Assembly (NCBI GenBank): GCA_029881795.1
Contig: JAOULX010000003.1
Coordinates: forward strand, 62,001-126,000
Length of the DNA: 64,000 nucleotides
Reading direction: 5' to 3'
DNA from: Gammaproteobacteria bacterium
GTDB lineage: Bacteria > Pseudomonadota > Gammaproteobacteria > SZUA-229
The translations under genes were made by a program, and so were the position numbers. Positions 14,322-24,900 of the stretch are shown here, piece by piece (position 1 is the stretch's first letter; every line of letters begins with the position of its first letter). A model generated the notes under the pieces. That model saw only the letters and a program-made list of their open reading frames with translations. It did not search any database and was not told the DNA's origin.

Positions 14322-17078
14322 TTAATGCGCTTCATCCCAGTTATTTCCACTATCCACTGAGACAATTAACGGCACCGCTAATTCAGCCGCTGCTTGCATT
14401 TGCTGTGTGACCATTGCCGAAAATTCTGCTAACTGATCGGTCGCTACCTCAAACACCAGTTCATCGTGTACCTGCATCACCATCAAGGCATCAAAGCTAC
14501 TATTTTGCATTTCTTTATCAACAGCAATCATTGCGCGTTTGATAATGTCTGCCGCGCTGCCCTGCATCGGTGCATTGATCGCGGTGCGTTCAGCATACTG
14601 ACGCCGCATTCCATTACGTGAATTGATTTCTGGCAGATACAGGCGACGGCCATATACTGTTTCTACATAGCCATCGTCATGTGCTTGGGCCCGGGTTTGG
14701 TCCATATAGGCTTTGACACCGGGATAACGCTCAAAATACACATCGATATAGTCCTGCGCATCAAAGCGGCTGATATTGAGTTGCTTGGCAAGACCAAAAG
14801 CGGACATGCCATAAATCAAACCAAAGTTGATGGCTTTAGCGGCCCGCCGCTGTTCATTACCCACCTTATCCAGTGCCAACCCAAACACTTCAGCTGCGGT
14901 CGCACTGTGCACATCCAGATCATTTTTAAACGCCGTTAACAGGCCCTGATCGGCTGATAGATGAGCCATAATTCGAAGCTCAATCTGCGAGTAGTCCGCA
15001 GCCATCATGATGCGCCCTGTTTCAGGTATAAAAGCCTGACGAATTCTTCTGCCTTCGGCACTACGAATCGGGATATTCTGAAGATTTGGATCGGTTGATG
15101 AGAGCCGACCGGTCGCAGCGACGGCCTGATGATATGACGTGTGCACCCTGCCGGTAACCGGATCAACCATCTTTGGCAGTTTATCGGTATAAGTCGATTT
15201 CAGTTTTGACAACGAACGACTTTCCAATAGCAGCTTTGGCAATTCGTATTCTTCGGCCAGCTCCTGCAATACATCCTCAGCGGTGGACGGCTGGCCTTTA
15301 GGAGTTTTACGAATCACCGGGATATCCATTTTCTCAAACAAGATATGCTGAATCTGTTTCGGTGATGCCAGATTAAATTCCTCACCCGCCAGCTCATAGG
15401 CTTTGGCTTCAATCGCTTTAATACTGACTTCCAGTTCGGCACTCTGCTGTTGCAACATATCCACATCGACTTTGACACCGATGTGCTCTATTTTCTGCAG
15501 TACATCCAGCAGCGGTAATTCAATCTCTCGATACACGGTTTGCAGGCTTTCCTGCTCAGCGAGTTTTGCCGCTAGGCTCTGGTGCAGCCGAAAGGTAATA
15601 TCCGCGTCTTCAGCCGCATAGGGACCGGCTTGTTCCAGTGTCACTTTATCAAAACTGATTTGTTTGGCACCCTTACCCGCTACATCTTCAAAATGGATGG
15701 TGTTCACACCAAGGTATTTCAGTGCCAGCGTGTCCATATCATGCCGGCTGGTTGAATCCAACACATAAGATTCCAGCATGCTGTCATCGCTGATGCCTTG
15801 CAGCACGATGCCGTGGTTCATCAGTACGTGTTTGTCGTACTTCAGGTTCTGCCCGATCTTGCCTTTGTTCGGGTCTTCCAGCAGCGGTTTTAATGCGCCC
15901 AGTACCTGCGCTTCGCTAAGCTGTTCAGGAGCACCCTCATAACTATGGGCAAATGGCACATAGGCAGCTTTAAAGGCTTCAACAGCAAATGACACACCAA
16001 CCACCTTGGCCTGCATATAATTAAGACTGGTGGTTTCGGTGTCGAACACAAAACTATCGGCGGCTGATAATTGTTTTAGCCAGTTCTCAAACTGAGCCAG
16101 TTCCAGCACAGTCTCGTACTCCAGCTCGGCACTTAGCTCGTTTTTTTGCGGTTTATCGGTGCTTTGACTGTCATCACTGGCTTCGTTTAACTGCCGCAAC
16201 CAGCTGTTAAATTCCAGCTCGCTATAGAGCTCTTTTAATCGCTCTTTATCAGCAGCCTGTAAGTTCAAGTCCTGCAATCCGGCCTCCAGTTGCAGCTCAC
16301 AATCAATCGTTGCCAACTGATATGACAACGGCAAATGGTCAAGGCTGTGCCGAAGATTATCGCCAATTTTGCCTTTAAATTTATCGGCATTGTCGATAAT
16401 CTGCTGTAACGAACCGTACTCTTTTAACCATTTGGCAGCTGTTTTCGGGCCGACTTTAGGAACCCCCGGGATATTATCGACACTGTCGCCAACCAGCGCC
16501 AGATAATCAATAATCTGATCCGCTCGGACATCAAACTTGCTGACAACACCATCGGGGTCCATCAAACTGTTGGTCATGGTATTAATCAGCGTGACATGCT
16601 CGGAAACCAGTTGCGCCATGTCTTTATCGCCGGTTGAAATCAACATCTCGGCACCCGACTCAGTGGCTTTTTTAGCCAGTGTGCCGATCACATCATCGGC
16701 TTCCACACCCTCCACCACCAGCATCGGATAACCCAGTGCCTGAACCAGCTGATGCAATGGCTCGATCTGCTCTCTTAAATCATCCGGCATCGGTGGTCGG
16801 TTGGCTTTATAGTCTTGATAAAGATCATGGCGAAAGGTTTTGCCCTTGGCATCAAAGATCACCGCCATCGATTCAGGCTGATATTCGTCCTGCAGTTTTT
16901 TCAGCATATTGATCACGCCATACACCGCGCCGGTATTCAGGCCCTTACTATTGGTCAGTGGTGGCATCGCATGAAAGGCCCGAAACAGGTAAGAAGAACC
17001 ATCGACCAGAATAATCGGCGCTGACTTTTTAGATTTAGATTTTTTATTGCTGACTTTGCTGCTGGATTTGGGGGCCAT
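14322..17078 (-). CDS. polA: DNA polymerase I
   Basis: This repair and Okazaki-fragment polymerase has all three activities. Residues about 20-290 form the 5'-3' exonuclease (VDGSSYLFRAFHAMP, then STGDKDMAQLV). The 3'-5' proofreading domain keeps the catalytic DTET motif (SFVFDTETTSLNY). The polymerase domain has motif A DYSQIELRIMAHLS, motif B RRAAKAINFGLIYGM and motif C MQVHDELVFEV. I chose the ATG at 17078 (918 residues); the longer frame would begin with TTG. A Ser/Lys-rich tail of about 20 residues precedes the exonuclease domain and is not usual. The gene diverges from the LOG gene and is convergent with engB. Confidence 0.96.
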   Translation of the reverse strand: MAPKSSSKVSNKKSKSKKSAPIILVDGSSYLFRAFHAMPPLTNSKGLNTGAVYGVINMLKKLQDEYQPESMAVIFDAKGKTFRHDLYQDYKANRPPMPDDLREQIEPLHQLVQALGYPMLVVEGVEADDVIGTLAKKATESGAEMLISTGDKDMAQLVSEHVTLINTMTNSLMDPDGVVSKFDVRADQIIDYLALVGDSVDNIPGVPKVGPKTAAKWLKEYGSLQQIIDNADKFKGKIGDNLRHSLDHLPLSYQLATIDCELQLEAGLQDLNLQAADKERLKELYSELEFNSWLRQLNEASDDSQSTDKPQKNELSAELEYETVLELAQFENWLKQLSAADSFVFDTETTSLNYMQAKVVGVSFAVEAFKAAYVPFAHSYEGAPEQLSEAQVLGALKPLLEDPNKGKIGQNLKYDKHVLMNHGIVLQGISDDSMLESYVLDSTSRHDMDTLALKYLGVNTIHFEDVAGKGAKQISFDKVTLEQAGPYAAEDADITFRLHQSLAAKLAEQESLQTVYREIELPLLDVLQKIEHIGVKVDVDMLQQQSAELEVSIKAIEAKAYELAGEEFNLASPKQIQHILFEKMDIPVIRKTPKGQPSTAEDVLQELAEEYELPKLLLESRSLSKLKSTYTDKLPKMVDPVTGRVHTSYHQAVAATGRLSSTDPNLQNIPIRSAEGRRIRQAFIPETGRIMMAADYSQIELRIMAHLSADQGLLTAFKNDLDVHSATAAEVFGLALDKVGNEQRRAAKAINFGLIYGMSAFGLAKQLNISRFDAQDYIDVYFERYPGVKAYMDQTRAQAHDDGYVETVYGRRLYLPEINSRNGMRRQYAERTAINAPMQGSAADIIKRAMIAVDKEMQNSSFDALMVMQVHDELVFEVATDQLAEFSAMVTQQMQAAAELAVPLIVSVDSGNNWDEAH

Positions 17079-17090
17079 GAGTTGTGTATA
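17078..17090 (-). promoter_or_regulatory. -10-like hexamer six bases before the polA ATG
   Basis: On the minus strand TATACA (17085-17090) stands six bases before the ATG, with no Shine-Dalgarno sequence. This repeats the geometry seen at engB and suggests a leaderless transcript. The -35 match is poor. Confidence 0.3.
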
Positions 17091-17149
17091 GTCCAATCAA
17101 GAAGAAGGCGAATTATCTCAGACGTTTTCCCCGATATGAAGGCATTATT

Positions 17150-17875
17150 ATGGCTAACAAGGATTCAGACTCTTTACCTCAATCGGCTAATGCTGCAGAC
17201 GGCGCGCTGGTGCGGGAATCGTGGAAAGTTTTCCAGATAATGGCTGAATTTGTCGAAGGCTTTGAACGACTGGCGACCATCAAACCCTCGGTCAGTGTCT
17301 TTGGTTCTGCCCGAACCAGCCGGGCACATGCCGATTACCTCAATGCCGAAACCGTTTCGCGTTCATTATCCGATGCCGGCTTTGCGATCGTCAGCGGCGG
17401 CGGCCCCGGTATCATGGAAGCGGCGAACAAAGGCGGTAAAGCCGGCAAAGCACCCAGTATCGGGCTCAATATCATGCTGCCAAAAGAACAGACTTCAAAT
17501 GAGTACCAGGATATTGAAATGAATTTCCGACATTTCTTTACCCGCAAGGTCATGTTTGTTAAATACGCCTCGGCTTATGTGATTTTTCCCGGCGGCTTTG
17601 GCACACTCGATGAAATGGCAGAAATACTCACGCTGGTACAAACCGGTAAAAGCCGACACATCCCGATTATTCTGGTAAACCGGGCTTTTTGGAGTGGACT
17701 ACTGGACTGGTTTCAGAACACGCTGGTCAGCAATGGCATGATCAATCAACAAGACCTAAGCCTGATTTCGATTGCTGAGACGGCCGAAGATGTCCTCAAG
17801 ATTATCTTTGATCATTATGAAAACCGCGACTTTGAACCGTCGGTACAGGAACAAGAAATTCTTTTACAGCTTTAA
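17150..17875 (+). CDS. LOG-family protein (putative nucleotide 5'-monophosphate nucleosidase)
   Basis: The 241-residue product has the two LOG signatures, SGGGPGIMEAANKG and the PGG-x-GT-x2-E motif in FPGGFGTLDEMAE. Proteins of this family hydrolyse the N-glycosidic bond of nucleoside monophosphates, in plants to activate cytokinins. Many are mislabelled as lysine decarboxylases. The ATG at 17150 is preceded by GAAGG at a good distance, while the upstream start at 17084 would add a 22-residue basic tail with no support. It is divergent from polA and 71 bp upstream of thrB. Physiological substrate in this organism is unknown. Confidence 0.85.
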   Translation: MANKDSDSLPQSANAADGALVRESWKVFQIMAEFVEGFERLATIKPSVSVFGSARTSRAHADYLNAETVSRSLSDAGFAIVSGGGPGIMEAANKGGKAGKAPSIGLNIMLPKEQTSNEYQDIEMNFRHFFTRKVMFVKYASAYVIFPGGFGTLDEMAEILTLVQTGKSRHIPIILVNRAFWSGLLDWFQNTLVSNGMINQQDLSLISIAETAEDVLKIIFDHYENRDFEPSVQEQEILLQL

Positions 17876-17946
17876 CAAGCACTAACAGGCTGCTAAAATG
17901 CCGCACTCATTTTCTTTAACACCTTGCCAGAGAACCAGTTGTTACT

Positions 17947-18909
17947 ATGTCGGTTTATACCACTATCGAACACGAAGAGCTCGAAACCTTCCTCGGCCGT
18001 TATAACGTCGGCCAACTGGTCTCCTATCAAGGCATCAGTGACGGAATAGAAAATACCAATTACTTTGTCACCACCCAGCAACAGCAGCAGCAGAGCGAAT
18101 TTGTGCTGACAATCTTTGAAGCACACAGCGCCGAAGAAATGCCTTACTTTCTCGATCTGATGGCGCATTTAAACGAACATCAGGTACCCAGCGCCCACCC
18201 GATTGCCGATACCCAGGGGCAGATGCTGCAGACCATCAAAAACAAACCGGCCGCACTGGTACAAAAGCTTAAAGGCCGCAGCATTCTTCAGCCCACGGCC
18301 ATGCATTGCCAGAAGCTCGGTAGCGCGCTTGGCAAGTTACACAGCGCCGGTTTAAGCTTTCCACAACATCAGGGCAACACTCGCGGCCCGCGCTGGTGGC
18401 AGGACACCACCCGTCTGTTAGCTGACAAGCTGTCTGCAGATGATCTCACGGTATTGCATCAGGAGATGCAGTTTCAGGCCTCCCAGTCTCATGCCGATAT
18501 CCCGCGCGGTTTAATTCACGCCGACTTGTTTCGCGATAATGCGCTCTGGTACAAGGATGAGCTAAGCGGCATTATTGACTTTTACTTCGCCAGTACCGAT
18601 GCCCTGTTATACGATGTAGCGGTAACCGTTAATGACTGGTGTAACCTGCCAGATGGGGCGCTTGATTATACAAAAGTCTCGGCCTTTCTCACGGCCTACC
18701 ACCAGCAGCGAGCTCTGAGCCCACCGGAAAAAGACTTGTGGCCTGTGATGTTACGCGCAGGCGCTTTGCGTTTCTGGCTGTCCCGCCTATACGCTATTCA
18801 TTTCCCCAAGCAGGGCGAAATGACCCACCAGAAAGATCCTGACGAATTTAAAAACATTCTGCTTCAACGACGTCAAGACAGCGCTGCCATTCTCGCTCAC
18901 TGGGTATAA
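17947..18909 (+). CDS. thrB: Homoserine kinase, ThrB type II
   Basis: This 320-residue enzyme phosphorylates homoserine in threonine synthesis. It belongs to the protein-kinase-like (APH) fold family used by Pseudomonas and relatives, not the GHMP fold of E. coli ThrB. It shows the conserved N-terminal pattern VSYQGISDGIENTNYFV, the catalytic loop IHADLFRDNALW and the metal-binding Asp in GIIDFYFAS. The TRAP transporter gene dctQ begins 11 bp downstream, so the three genes may share a transcript, which is an unusual combination. hom and thrC are not in the window. Confidence 0.9.
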   Translation: MSVYTTIEHEELETFLGRYNVGQLVSYQGISDGIENTNYFVTTQQQQQQSEFVLTIFEAHSAEEMPYFLDLMAHLNEHQVPSAHPIADTQGQMLQTIKNKPAALVQKLKGRSILQPTAMHCQKLGSALGKLHSAGLSFPQHQGNTRGPRWWQDTTRLLADKLSADDLTVLHQEMQFQASQSHADIPRGLIHADLFRDNALWYKDELSGIIDFYFASTDALLYDVAVTVNDWCNLPDGALDYTKVSAFLTAYHQQRALSPPEKDLWPVMLRAGALRFWLSRLYAIHFPKQGEMTHQKDPDEFKNILLQRRQDSAAILAHWV

Positions 18910-18920
18910 AGATAAACGCC

Positions 18921-19439
18921 ATGTTACAGCGCTGGATAGACCGCATTGAAGCCATCAATATCTACACCGGACTTGCTGTCTCCTGGCTCACGTTGTTGAT
19001 GGTGCTAAGCACTTTTCTGATCGTGGTATTGCGCTACCTGTTCGACTTTGGCCTGATCGCGATGCAGGAAAGCGTGATCTACATGCATGCATTGATTTTT
19101 CTGCTCGGGGCCGCATTTACACTGCAAAAAGATGCCCACGTTCGCGTCGACATTTTTTATCAGCGACTGTCAGCCAGAGCACAGGCTAAAATTAATCTGT
19201 TCGGTCATATTGTTTTCCTCGCTCCGTCGATGCTGTTTATCTTTATCATCAGCTGGCAATACGTCAGTGAAAGCTGGCAGGTGATGGAAACATCACGCGA
19301 GGCCGGTGGCCTGCCCGGTGTCTTTTTATTAAAAACCATGATTCTGCTGATGGCTGCGCTGATGTTATTGCAAGCCATCGCCGGCAGCTTGCGCGCCATT
19401 CAAACCCTGCAACAAAACCACAGCGAGCATCAACGCTGA
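18921..19439 (+). CDS. dctQ: TRAP transporter small membrane subunit DctQ
   Basis: The 172-residue inner-membrane protein has four hydrophobic segments, typical of the DctQ subunit that bridges DctM and the binding protein. The family pattern VVLRYLFDFGLIAMQESVIY followed by QKDAHVRVDIFY is clear. Its stop overlaps the dctM start region with no gap, so the two are translationally coupled. TRAP transporters import carboxylates and related solutes using a sodium gradient. The substrate cannot be told from sequence. Confidence 0.92.
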   Translation: MLQRWIDRIEAINIYTGLAVSWLTLLMVLSTFLIVVLRYLFDFGLIAMQESVIYMHALIFLLGAAFTLQKDAHVRVDIFYQRLSARAQAKINLFGHIVFLAPSMLFIFIISWQYVSESWQVMETSREAGGLPGVFLLKTMILLMAALMLLQAIAGSLRAIQTLQQNHSEHQR

Positions 19440-20815
19440 TGGAATACATGGCACTGCTGTTATTTCTATTCGTCTTTATCTTCCTGTTGCTCGGCTACCC
19501 GGTTGCACTGACGCTGGCTGGCACGGCACTGGCTTTTGCCGCTCTGGGCAACTACGCTGAAAGCTTTGATGCTGCCTTTTTAGAAGCGCTGCCGAACCGA
19601 CTCTACGGCATCATGACCAATCAGACCCTGATTGCAGTACCACTGTTTGTGTTTATGGGAGTGATGCTGGAAAAATCACGGGTGGCAGAAAAGCTACTTG
19701 ACACCATGGCCAGTTTATTTGGCCCATTGCGCGGTGGCATAGGCATTTCCGTGACCTTGGTCGGGATGTTACTGGCGGCCAGCACCGGTATCGTAGGTGC
19801 CACCGTTGTCACCATGGGGCTGCTATCATTACCGACCATGCTGAAACGCGGTTACGACCCTAAAATTGCGACCGGCACAATTTGCGCGACCGGGACACTG
19901 GGCCAAATCATTCCGCCTTCGATCGTACTGGTACTGCTCGGCGACGTGTTATCTTCGGCCTATCAACAAGCCCAGTTAGATCAGGGCATCTTTTCCCCCG
20001 AGCCCCTGTCGGTGGGTGATCTTTTTGTCGGCGCGCTGATTCCGGGGCTGTTACTGGTGGCTTTGTATCTGTTATATCTGATTATGATCAGCATCATAAA
20101 ACCCCAGTCAATGCCAGCGATACCGGCCAGTGAACGCCAACACGACAAACAGCAGCTGATAACCAATATCCTCAACAGCTTACTGCCGCCAGTGGGACTT
20201 ATCGTAGCGGTTCTGGGCTCGATTATCGGCGGTTTTGCAACGCCAACTGAAGCCGCCTCGGTAGGCGCTTTTGGTGCCATGCTCATCGCATTTCAGCAGC
20301 AACAGCTCAAACTCGATATTCTCAAACAAGTGATGCAGGAAACCACACGCGTTACCAGCATGGTATTTTTGATTTTTATCGGCGCCTCAGTGTTCTCACT
20401 GGTGTTTCGAGGCTTTGGTGGCGACGAGCTGGTTGAAGCTTTTTTAACCGAGTTACCGGGCGGAACTTTCACTGCTATCTTTGTCGTGATGCTGGTGATG
20501 TTTTTGCTAGGCTTTGTGCTCGACTTTATAGAAATCACGTTTGTGGTTGTGCCGATAGTCGGGCCGATCTTGCTGGCCATGGACGTCAACCCGATCTGGC
20601 TCGGCATCATGATTGCTATCAATCTACAAACTTCATTTCTGACACCGCCGTTTGGATTTGCGCTGTTTTATTTGCGCGGGGTTGCACCGGCCAGTATATC
20701 GACCATGGATATCTATAAAGGGGTTGCCCCGTTTATAGTCATCCAGTTACTGGCACTGGCCATGATCGCTTACTGGCCAGCCCTCGCCACCTGGCTGCCT
20801 TCCGTCATACTTTAA
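19439..20815 (+). CDS. dctM: TRAP transporter large permease subunit DctM
   Basis: This 458-residue permease has about twelve membrane segments and belongs to the IT superfamily. Characteristic stretches are AASTGIVGATVVTMG, GTLGQIIPPSI and the related second-half motif GFVLDFIEITFVVVPI. The length is near the usual 430-460 residues. It follows dctQ directly. The matching binding protein, dctP, is not in this operon but lies convergent on the opposite strand 54 bp beyond. Confidence 0.93.
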   Translation: MEYMALLLFLFVFIFLLLGYPVALTLAGTALAFAALGNYAESFDAAFLEALPNRLYGIMTNQTLIAVPLFVFMGVMLEKSRVAEKLLDTMASLFGPLRGGIGISVTLVGMLLAASTGIVGATVVTMGLLSLPTMLKRGYDPKIATGTICATGTLGQIIPPSIVLVLLGDVLSSAYQQAQLDQGIFSPEPLSVGDLFVGALIPGLLLVALYLLYLIMISIIKPQSMPAIPASERQHDKQQLITNILNSLLPPVGLIVAVLGSIIGGFATPTEAASVGAFGAMLIAFQQQQLKLDILKQVMQETTRVTSMVFLIFIGASVFSLVFRGFGGDELVEAFLTELPGGTFTAIFVVMLVMFLLGFVLDFIEITFVVVPIVGPILLAMDVNPIWLGIMIAINLQTSFLTPPFGFALFYLRGVAPASISTMDIYKGVAPFIVIQLLALAMIAYWPALATWLPSVIL

Positions 20816-20817
20816 AC

Positions 20818-20884
20818 AGAAGCCGAAAGTGACAATTGCTGGCCTGCCGGATTATAAAATTCGCGCCAGCTAGCTTCGGCTTCT
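20818..20884. terminator. Nested inverted repeats between convergent dctM and dctP
   Basis: Outer arms AGAAGCCGAA (20818-20827) and TTCGGCTTCT (20875-20884) enclose inner arms GCTGGC (20838-20843) and GCCAGC (20865-20870). The right arms cover the last codons of dctP. The structure can form from either strand and probably ends both transcripts, although no long T run is present. Confidence 0.5.
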
Positions 20885-21952
20885 GACGTTATAGTACGCC
20901 TGTTCAGAAATTTTATGCCAGTCAACCACCTGTTTACGGAAGCTGGAAAATGAATCATAAATTTTCTGTGAGCGTTTATCCTTGGCCGCCAGTTCCAGCA
21001 CCACCTCTTCGGATAACTGTCGTAACTTGTCTAATACATCGTCTGGCAGTTTACGCATATCGACTTTATGCTTGTTCAACAGGGTGCCTAAGGCCGCATT
21101 ATTTCGCGCCGTGTATTCCAGCAGCATGTCCTGATTAACTACATTACAAGCATTCATGACGATGGACTGTAAATCCTTTGGCAAGGACTCAAACGCCTCT
21201 TTATTGATCGTGGCTTCGAGCGTAGTGCCGGGCTCATGCCAGCCGGGGTAATAATAATATTTCGCCGCTTTGTAAAAACCAAAGGCCAGATCATTATAAG
21301 GGCCGACCCATTCAGTGGCATCCAGCGCACCGGTTTTCAGCGCGGTAAATAATTCACCACCAGGTAAATTAACCGGTACACCACCGGCTCGCTTAAAGGC
21401 TTCACCGCCAAGCCCCGGTATGCGCATTTTTAAGCCTTTCAAATCATCCAGACTGTTGATTTGTTTATTAAACCAGCCCGCCATTTGCACACCGGTATTA
21501 CCCGCTGCCGCCGGTATCACTCCGAACGGCTCATAAACCTCGTTCCATAATTTCATGCCACCACCATGATGCAGCCATGAGGTCATTTCCTGTCCATTCA
21601 GGCCAAACGGCACGGTCGAAAAAAACTGCGCATCTTCAATTTTTCCTTTCCAGTAATAGGCCGAGCCGTGTCCCATCTGCGCGGTGCCTCTGGAAACAGC
21701 ATCAAACACTTCAAATGCAGGTACCAGCTCACCGGCACCATAAACTTTAACTTGTAACCGACCACCACTCATTTCAGTAATCAGTTGTGCCAGCTTGTTA
21801 GCGCCGGTTCCCAGCCCCGGAAAGTTTTTCGGCCAGGTCGTTACCATTTTCCAGCGGATAGTTTTTTTTGCATGCACAGCCGGTGCTGCCAGTACACTGC
21901 TTGCAGCGACACCGCCTATTGCCAGCTTCTGAATAAAGTCACGTCGTTTCAT
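20870..21952 (-). CDS. dctP: TRAP transporter solute-binding protein DctP (Tat-exported)
   Basis: The 360-residue periplasmic binding protein starts with a twin-arginine signal (KRRDFIQKLAIGG, cleavage near AVHA), so it is exported folded. The mature part has the DctP fold pattern with FEVFDAVSRGTAQMGHGSAYYW, the binding-site loop MRIPGLGGEAFKRAGG, and GALDATEWVGPYNDLAFG. This form is close to binding proteins annotated for mannitol or chloroaromatic compounds, a label that rarely reflects the true ligand. AGGGGA precedes the ATG. It is 8 bp downstream of the large PAS-GGDEF-EAL gene and convergent with dctQM. Confidence 0.92.
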   Translation of the reverse strand: MKRRDFIQKLAIGGVAASSVLAAPAVHAKKTIRWKMVTTWPKNFPGLGTGANKLAQLITEMSGGRLQVKVYGAGELVPAFEVFDAVSRGTAQMGHGSAYYWKGKIEDAQFFSTVPFGLNGQEMTSWLHHGGGMKLWNEVYEPFGVIPAAAGNTGVQMAGWFNKQINSLDDLKGLKMRIPGLGGEAFKRAGGVPVNLPGGELFTALKTGALDATEWVGPYNDLAFGFYKAAKYYYYPGWHEPGTTLEATINKEAFESLPKDLQSIVMNACNVVNQDMLLEYTARNNAALGTLLNKHKVDMRKLPDDVLDKLRQLSEEVVLELAAKDKRSQKIYDSFSSFRKQVVDWHKISEQAYYNVRSRS

Positions 21953-21960
21953 CTGATCCC

Positions 21961-24900
21961 CTATAAACTTTCTAGATAGTTGATTAAGTCTTCAAGGCAC
22001 ATAGCCTCACCAAAATAATGACCCTGTGCAAAATCACATTTCATCTTTTTGAGCTCGGTCACCTGCTCTTTTAGCTCAACACCTTCTGCAATTATTTTAA
22101 AGTCGAGAACATCTGATAATGCCTCAACCATCAGACAGTGGCGCTGTGTTTTTTTATTCTCAACCAGCTGGTGAATCAGCCTCGCATCCATTTTAACACG
22201 ATCAAAATCTATCTCTAATAAACTGGAAATTGAACTCATGCCTTTACCAAAGTCATCAATTTGTAATTTGATACCGGCTTTGCGCAATGCTTCAAGCTGT
22301 TGTATCTGCTCAGCGCCCAACATCAGCATCGCAGACTCAGTCATATCAAGCGTGATCTTGCTGATCGCAACACCCTCACTTTCACACACTTGCAGTAAAA
22401 ATTCGAGAAAGTTCTCGTCTATTTGCAAACCCGATATATTAATAACCAGTTCAGGTATATTGTAGTTTAATGACAATAAGTGCTTTAGATCATAGCAGGC
22501 GCGACGAATAACCCAGTCACCAATGGCGACTATATATCCGGTGTTTTCTGCTTCAACCAACAACTCGGCTGGTTCCAAAATGCCTCGCTCGGGATGATCC
22601 CAGCGTAATAACACCTCGATAGATGACAGCGAGTAATCATTCAGATTATATTGCGGCAAAAAGTACAGTTTAAATTCGTCATTACGCAGTGCATCATGTA
22701 ATCGTCTTTCGTAATCCCACCAGATTTTTGCTTTTTCATTCAACTCGTAGTTGCACAGGTAATAGCTGCTCTTTCTTTCGCGCTTGGCTTCCATCAATGC
22801 CTGCTCAGCTTGTTTAATTAATACATGCGACTGATTGCCGTCCTCAGGGAATAAACTGATGCCAACGGCAAACATCAGCTCGTGGTGTTTATCGTCAATC
22901 TGATATGATTCGGATAAGGTGGATAATACCTTCTGAGCGACAACATTAATTTTATTTAAGTCAGTAAAATCCTCCAGTAACATCGCGAAATTATCGGCAC
23001 CGAAATGACTCACGTAGTCACTTTCTCTGCTCAAAAACTGCAGCCGTTTGCCCACACTGTGAATTAACCGGTCACCGATATCATAGCCCTGCTTTTCATT
23101 AATTTGATAAAACCGCTTGATATCGATCAGTAGCACCGCCAGATATTTTCCGCTTCTGCGGGATTTTTTCAGCGCGTATTCCAGCTTTTCAATAAAGTGT
23201 CGTTTGTCTGCCAGACCTTTAATATTATTTTCCAGCAGTTTGGTGTCATCAGACTCATCTTCGTTGACTGCACTCATCATCATGACATACTGGTACTGTT
23301 CCTGTTGCTGGTGTTTAATCAGCTCGATATGTAGATTAACCAGAAAACGTTCGCCGGTTTTTTTTCTGTTCCAGACACTGCCCTGCCAGACCGTTTTATC
23401 CAACAGTTGCTGTTCAATCTGTTCACTGATAATTTTCTGCTGGCTATCTGCCAGCACAATTTCTGCTGGCTGCGATAACAATTCCGCTTCGTTATATCCC
23501 GTCATCAGAATGGCTGCATTATTGGCAGAAACAATTTGCTGACTGGCGTCGAGCACAATAACCGACTCCGAACTGCTGGCAATCATTCGTTGCGCCAGAT
23601 TAAGCTGATTAACTACGTCTTTTGAGTCGGTGATATCACGCACAATCACAAACGTTAACTGCCGACCATGGACCTCAATAGGCGCTTCATTTATTTCTAC
23701 AAAACGTATCTCGTTATTACCCAGTTTATGCGTTCCCTCATACATCTTGCGTTTAATTGACTGCGACGAATCATCGTTATGATACCTGTCTGTACCGATA
23801 AAAATCTTGTCGTACGAGGAACCAACCAGATCTTCTTTCTTGATCATGTAAAACTTGCAGGCCGCTTCATTGACATCTTCGATAACCCACCTGGCAGTAT
23901 CTAAAACCAGCATGATTGAGCTGTTGTTTTCAAACATTTGCCAGTAGCGCTCTTCACTTTCCCTGAGCGCCCATTCTGCGACCTTGCGTTCGCTGATGTC
24001 GCGCACAACATACTGATAGGCCAGTTTGTTGCCATAGATAACACTGTGCGCACTAATTTCTACTGGAACGATATCTCCCTGCACCGTACACATTTCATGT
24101 TCAAACAGAATGTCTTTATTCTGTGAAAGTTCTGCAATCTTCGCCCTTGTTACCTTTTCTAGCCCGGCCCGATCAATATCAAATATCGAAAGACTGTTAA
24201 GCTCTCCCTCCTCATAGCCCAGCCAGATATAAGCCAGCTGATTAGCATCAACAATCGCCAGTGTTTCAGGGTCGATAATAAAGACGGCATCATTCGCATG
24301 ATTAAATAACGTGTAGTAATTTTTTTCTGACTGAATCAGTGCTTCAGTCGCGCGTTTATTTTCAGTGATATCACGGAAAATACCGTGTAAGTATGTTTTA
24401 TCTTTAATCTGTGTGACCCGAAAATGCGCCTCGACATCATAGCGATCTTTATTTTTGCTGATCAGCTGTATTGTTCTGATACCGCCCTTGTCATCTACCA
24501 GCTGATTAACAAACGCCAGTGTATCTTCTTCTTCATCTGCCATGTACAGACCCAGCCGGGTACGAAAAAATTCACCTCGCTGATAACCCAGCATTTCCAG
24601 TAACGCATCGTTAAATTCTATTGCCAGTGTTGTTTTTATATCTAACATCAGGGTTGGAAATGGCAAATCATCAAACAGACGTTTGTATCGTCCCTTGAGA
24701 TCTTTATTATTTTTTTCCAGCTCATACTGAGCACTTATATCTTGCTGGCAGACAGACAGACCAACCAGTTTATTTTTCTTATTATAGAGCGGCTTTTTTG
24801 TTATTCTTAAACGGACAGAATAGCCCTCTACCAGCTGGTCTTCCTCATGCACCAGAGTTTCGCCGCGAATTAAAACAGCCGTATCTTCTTCAGTGCTCTT

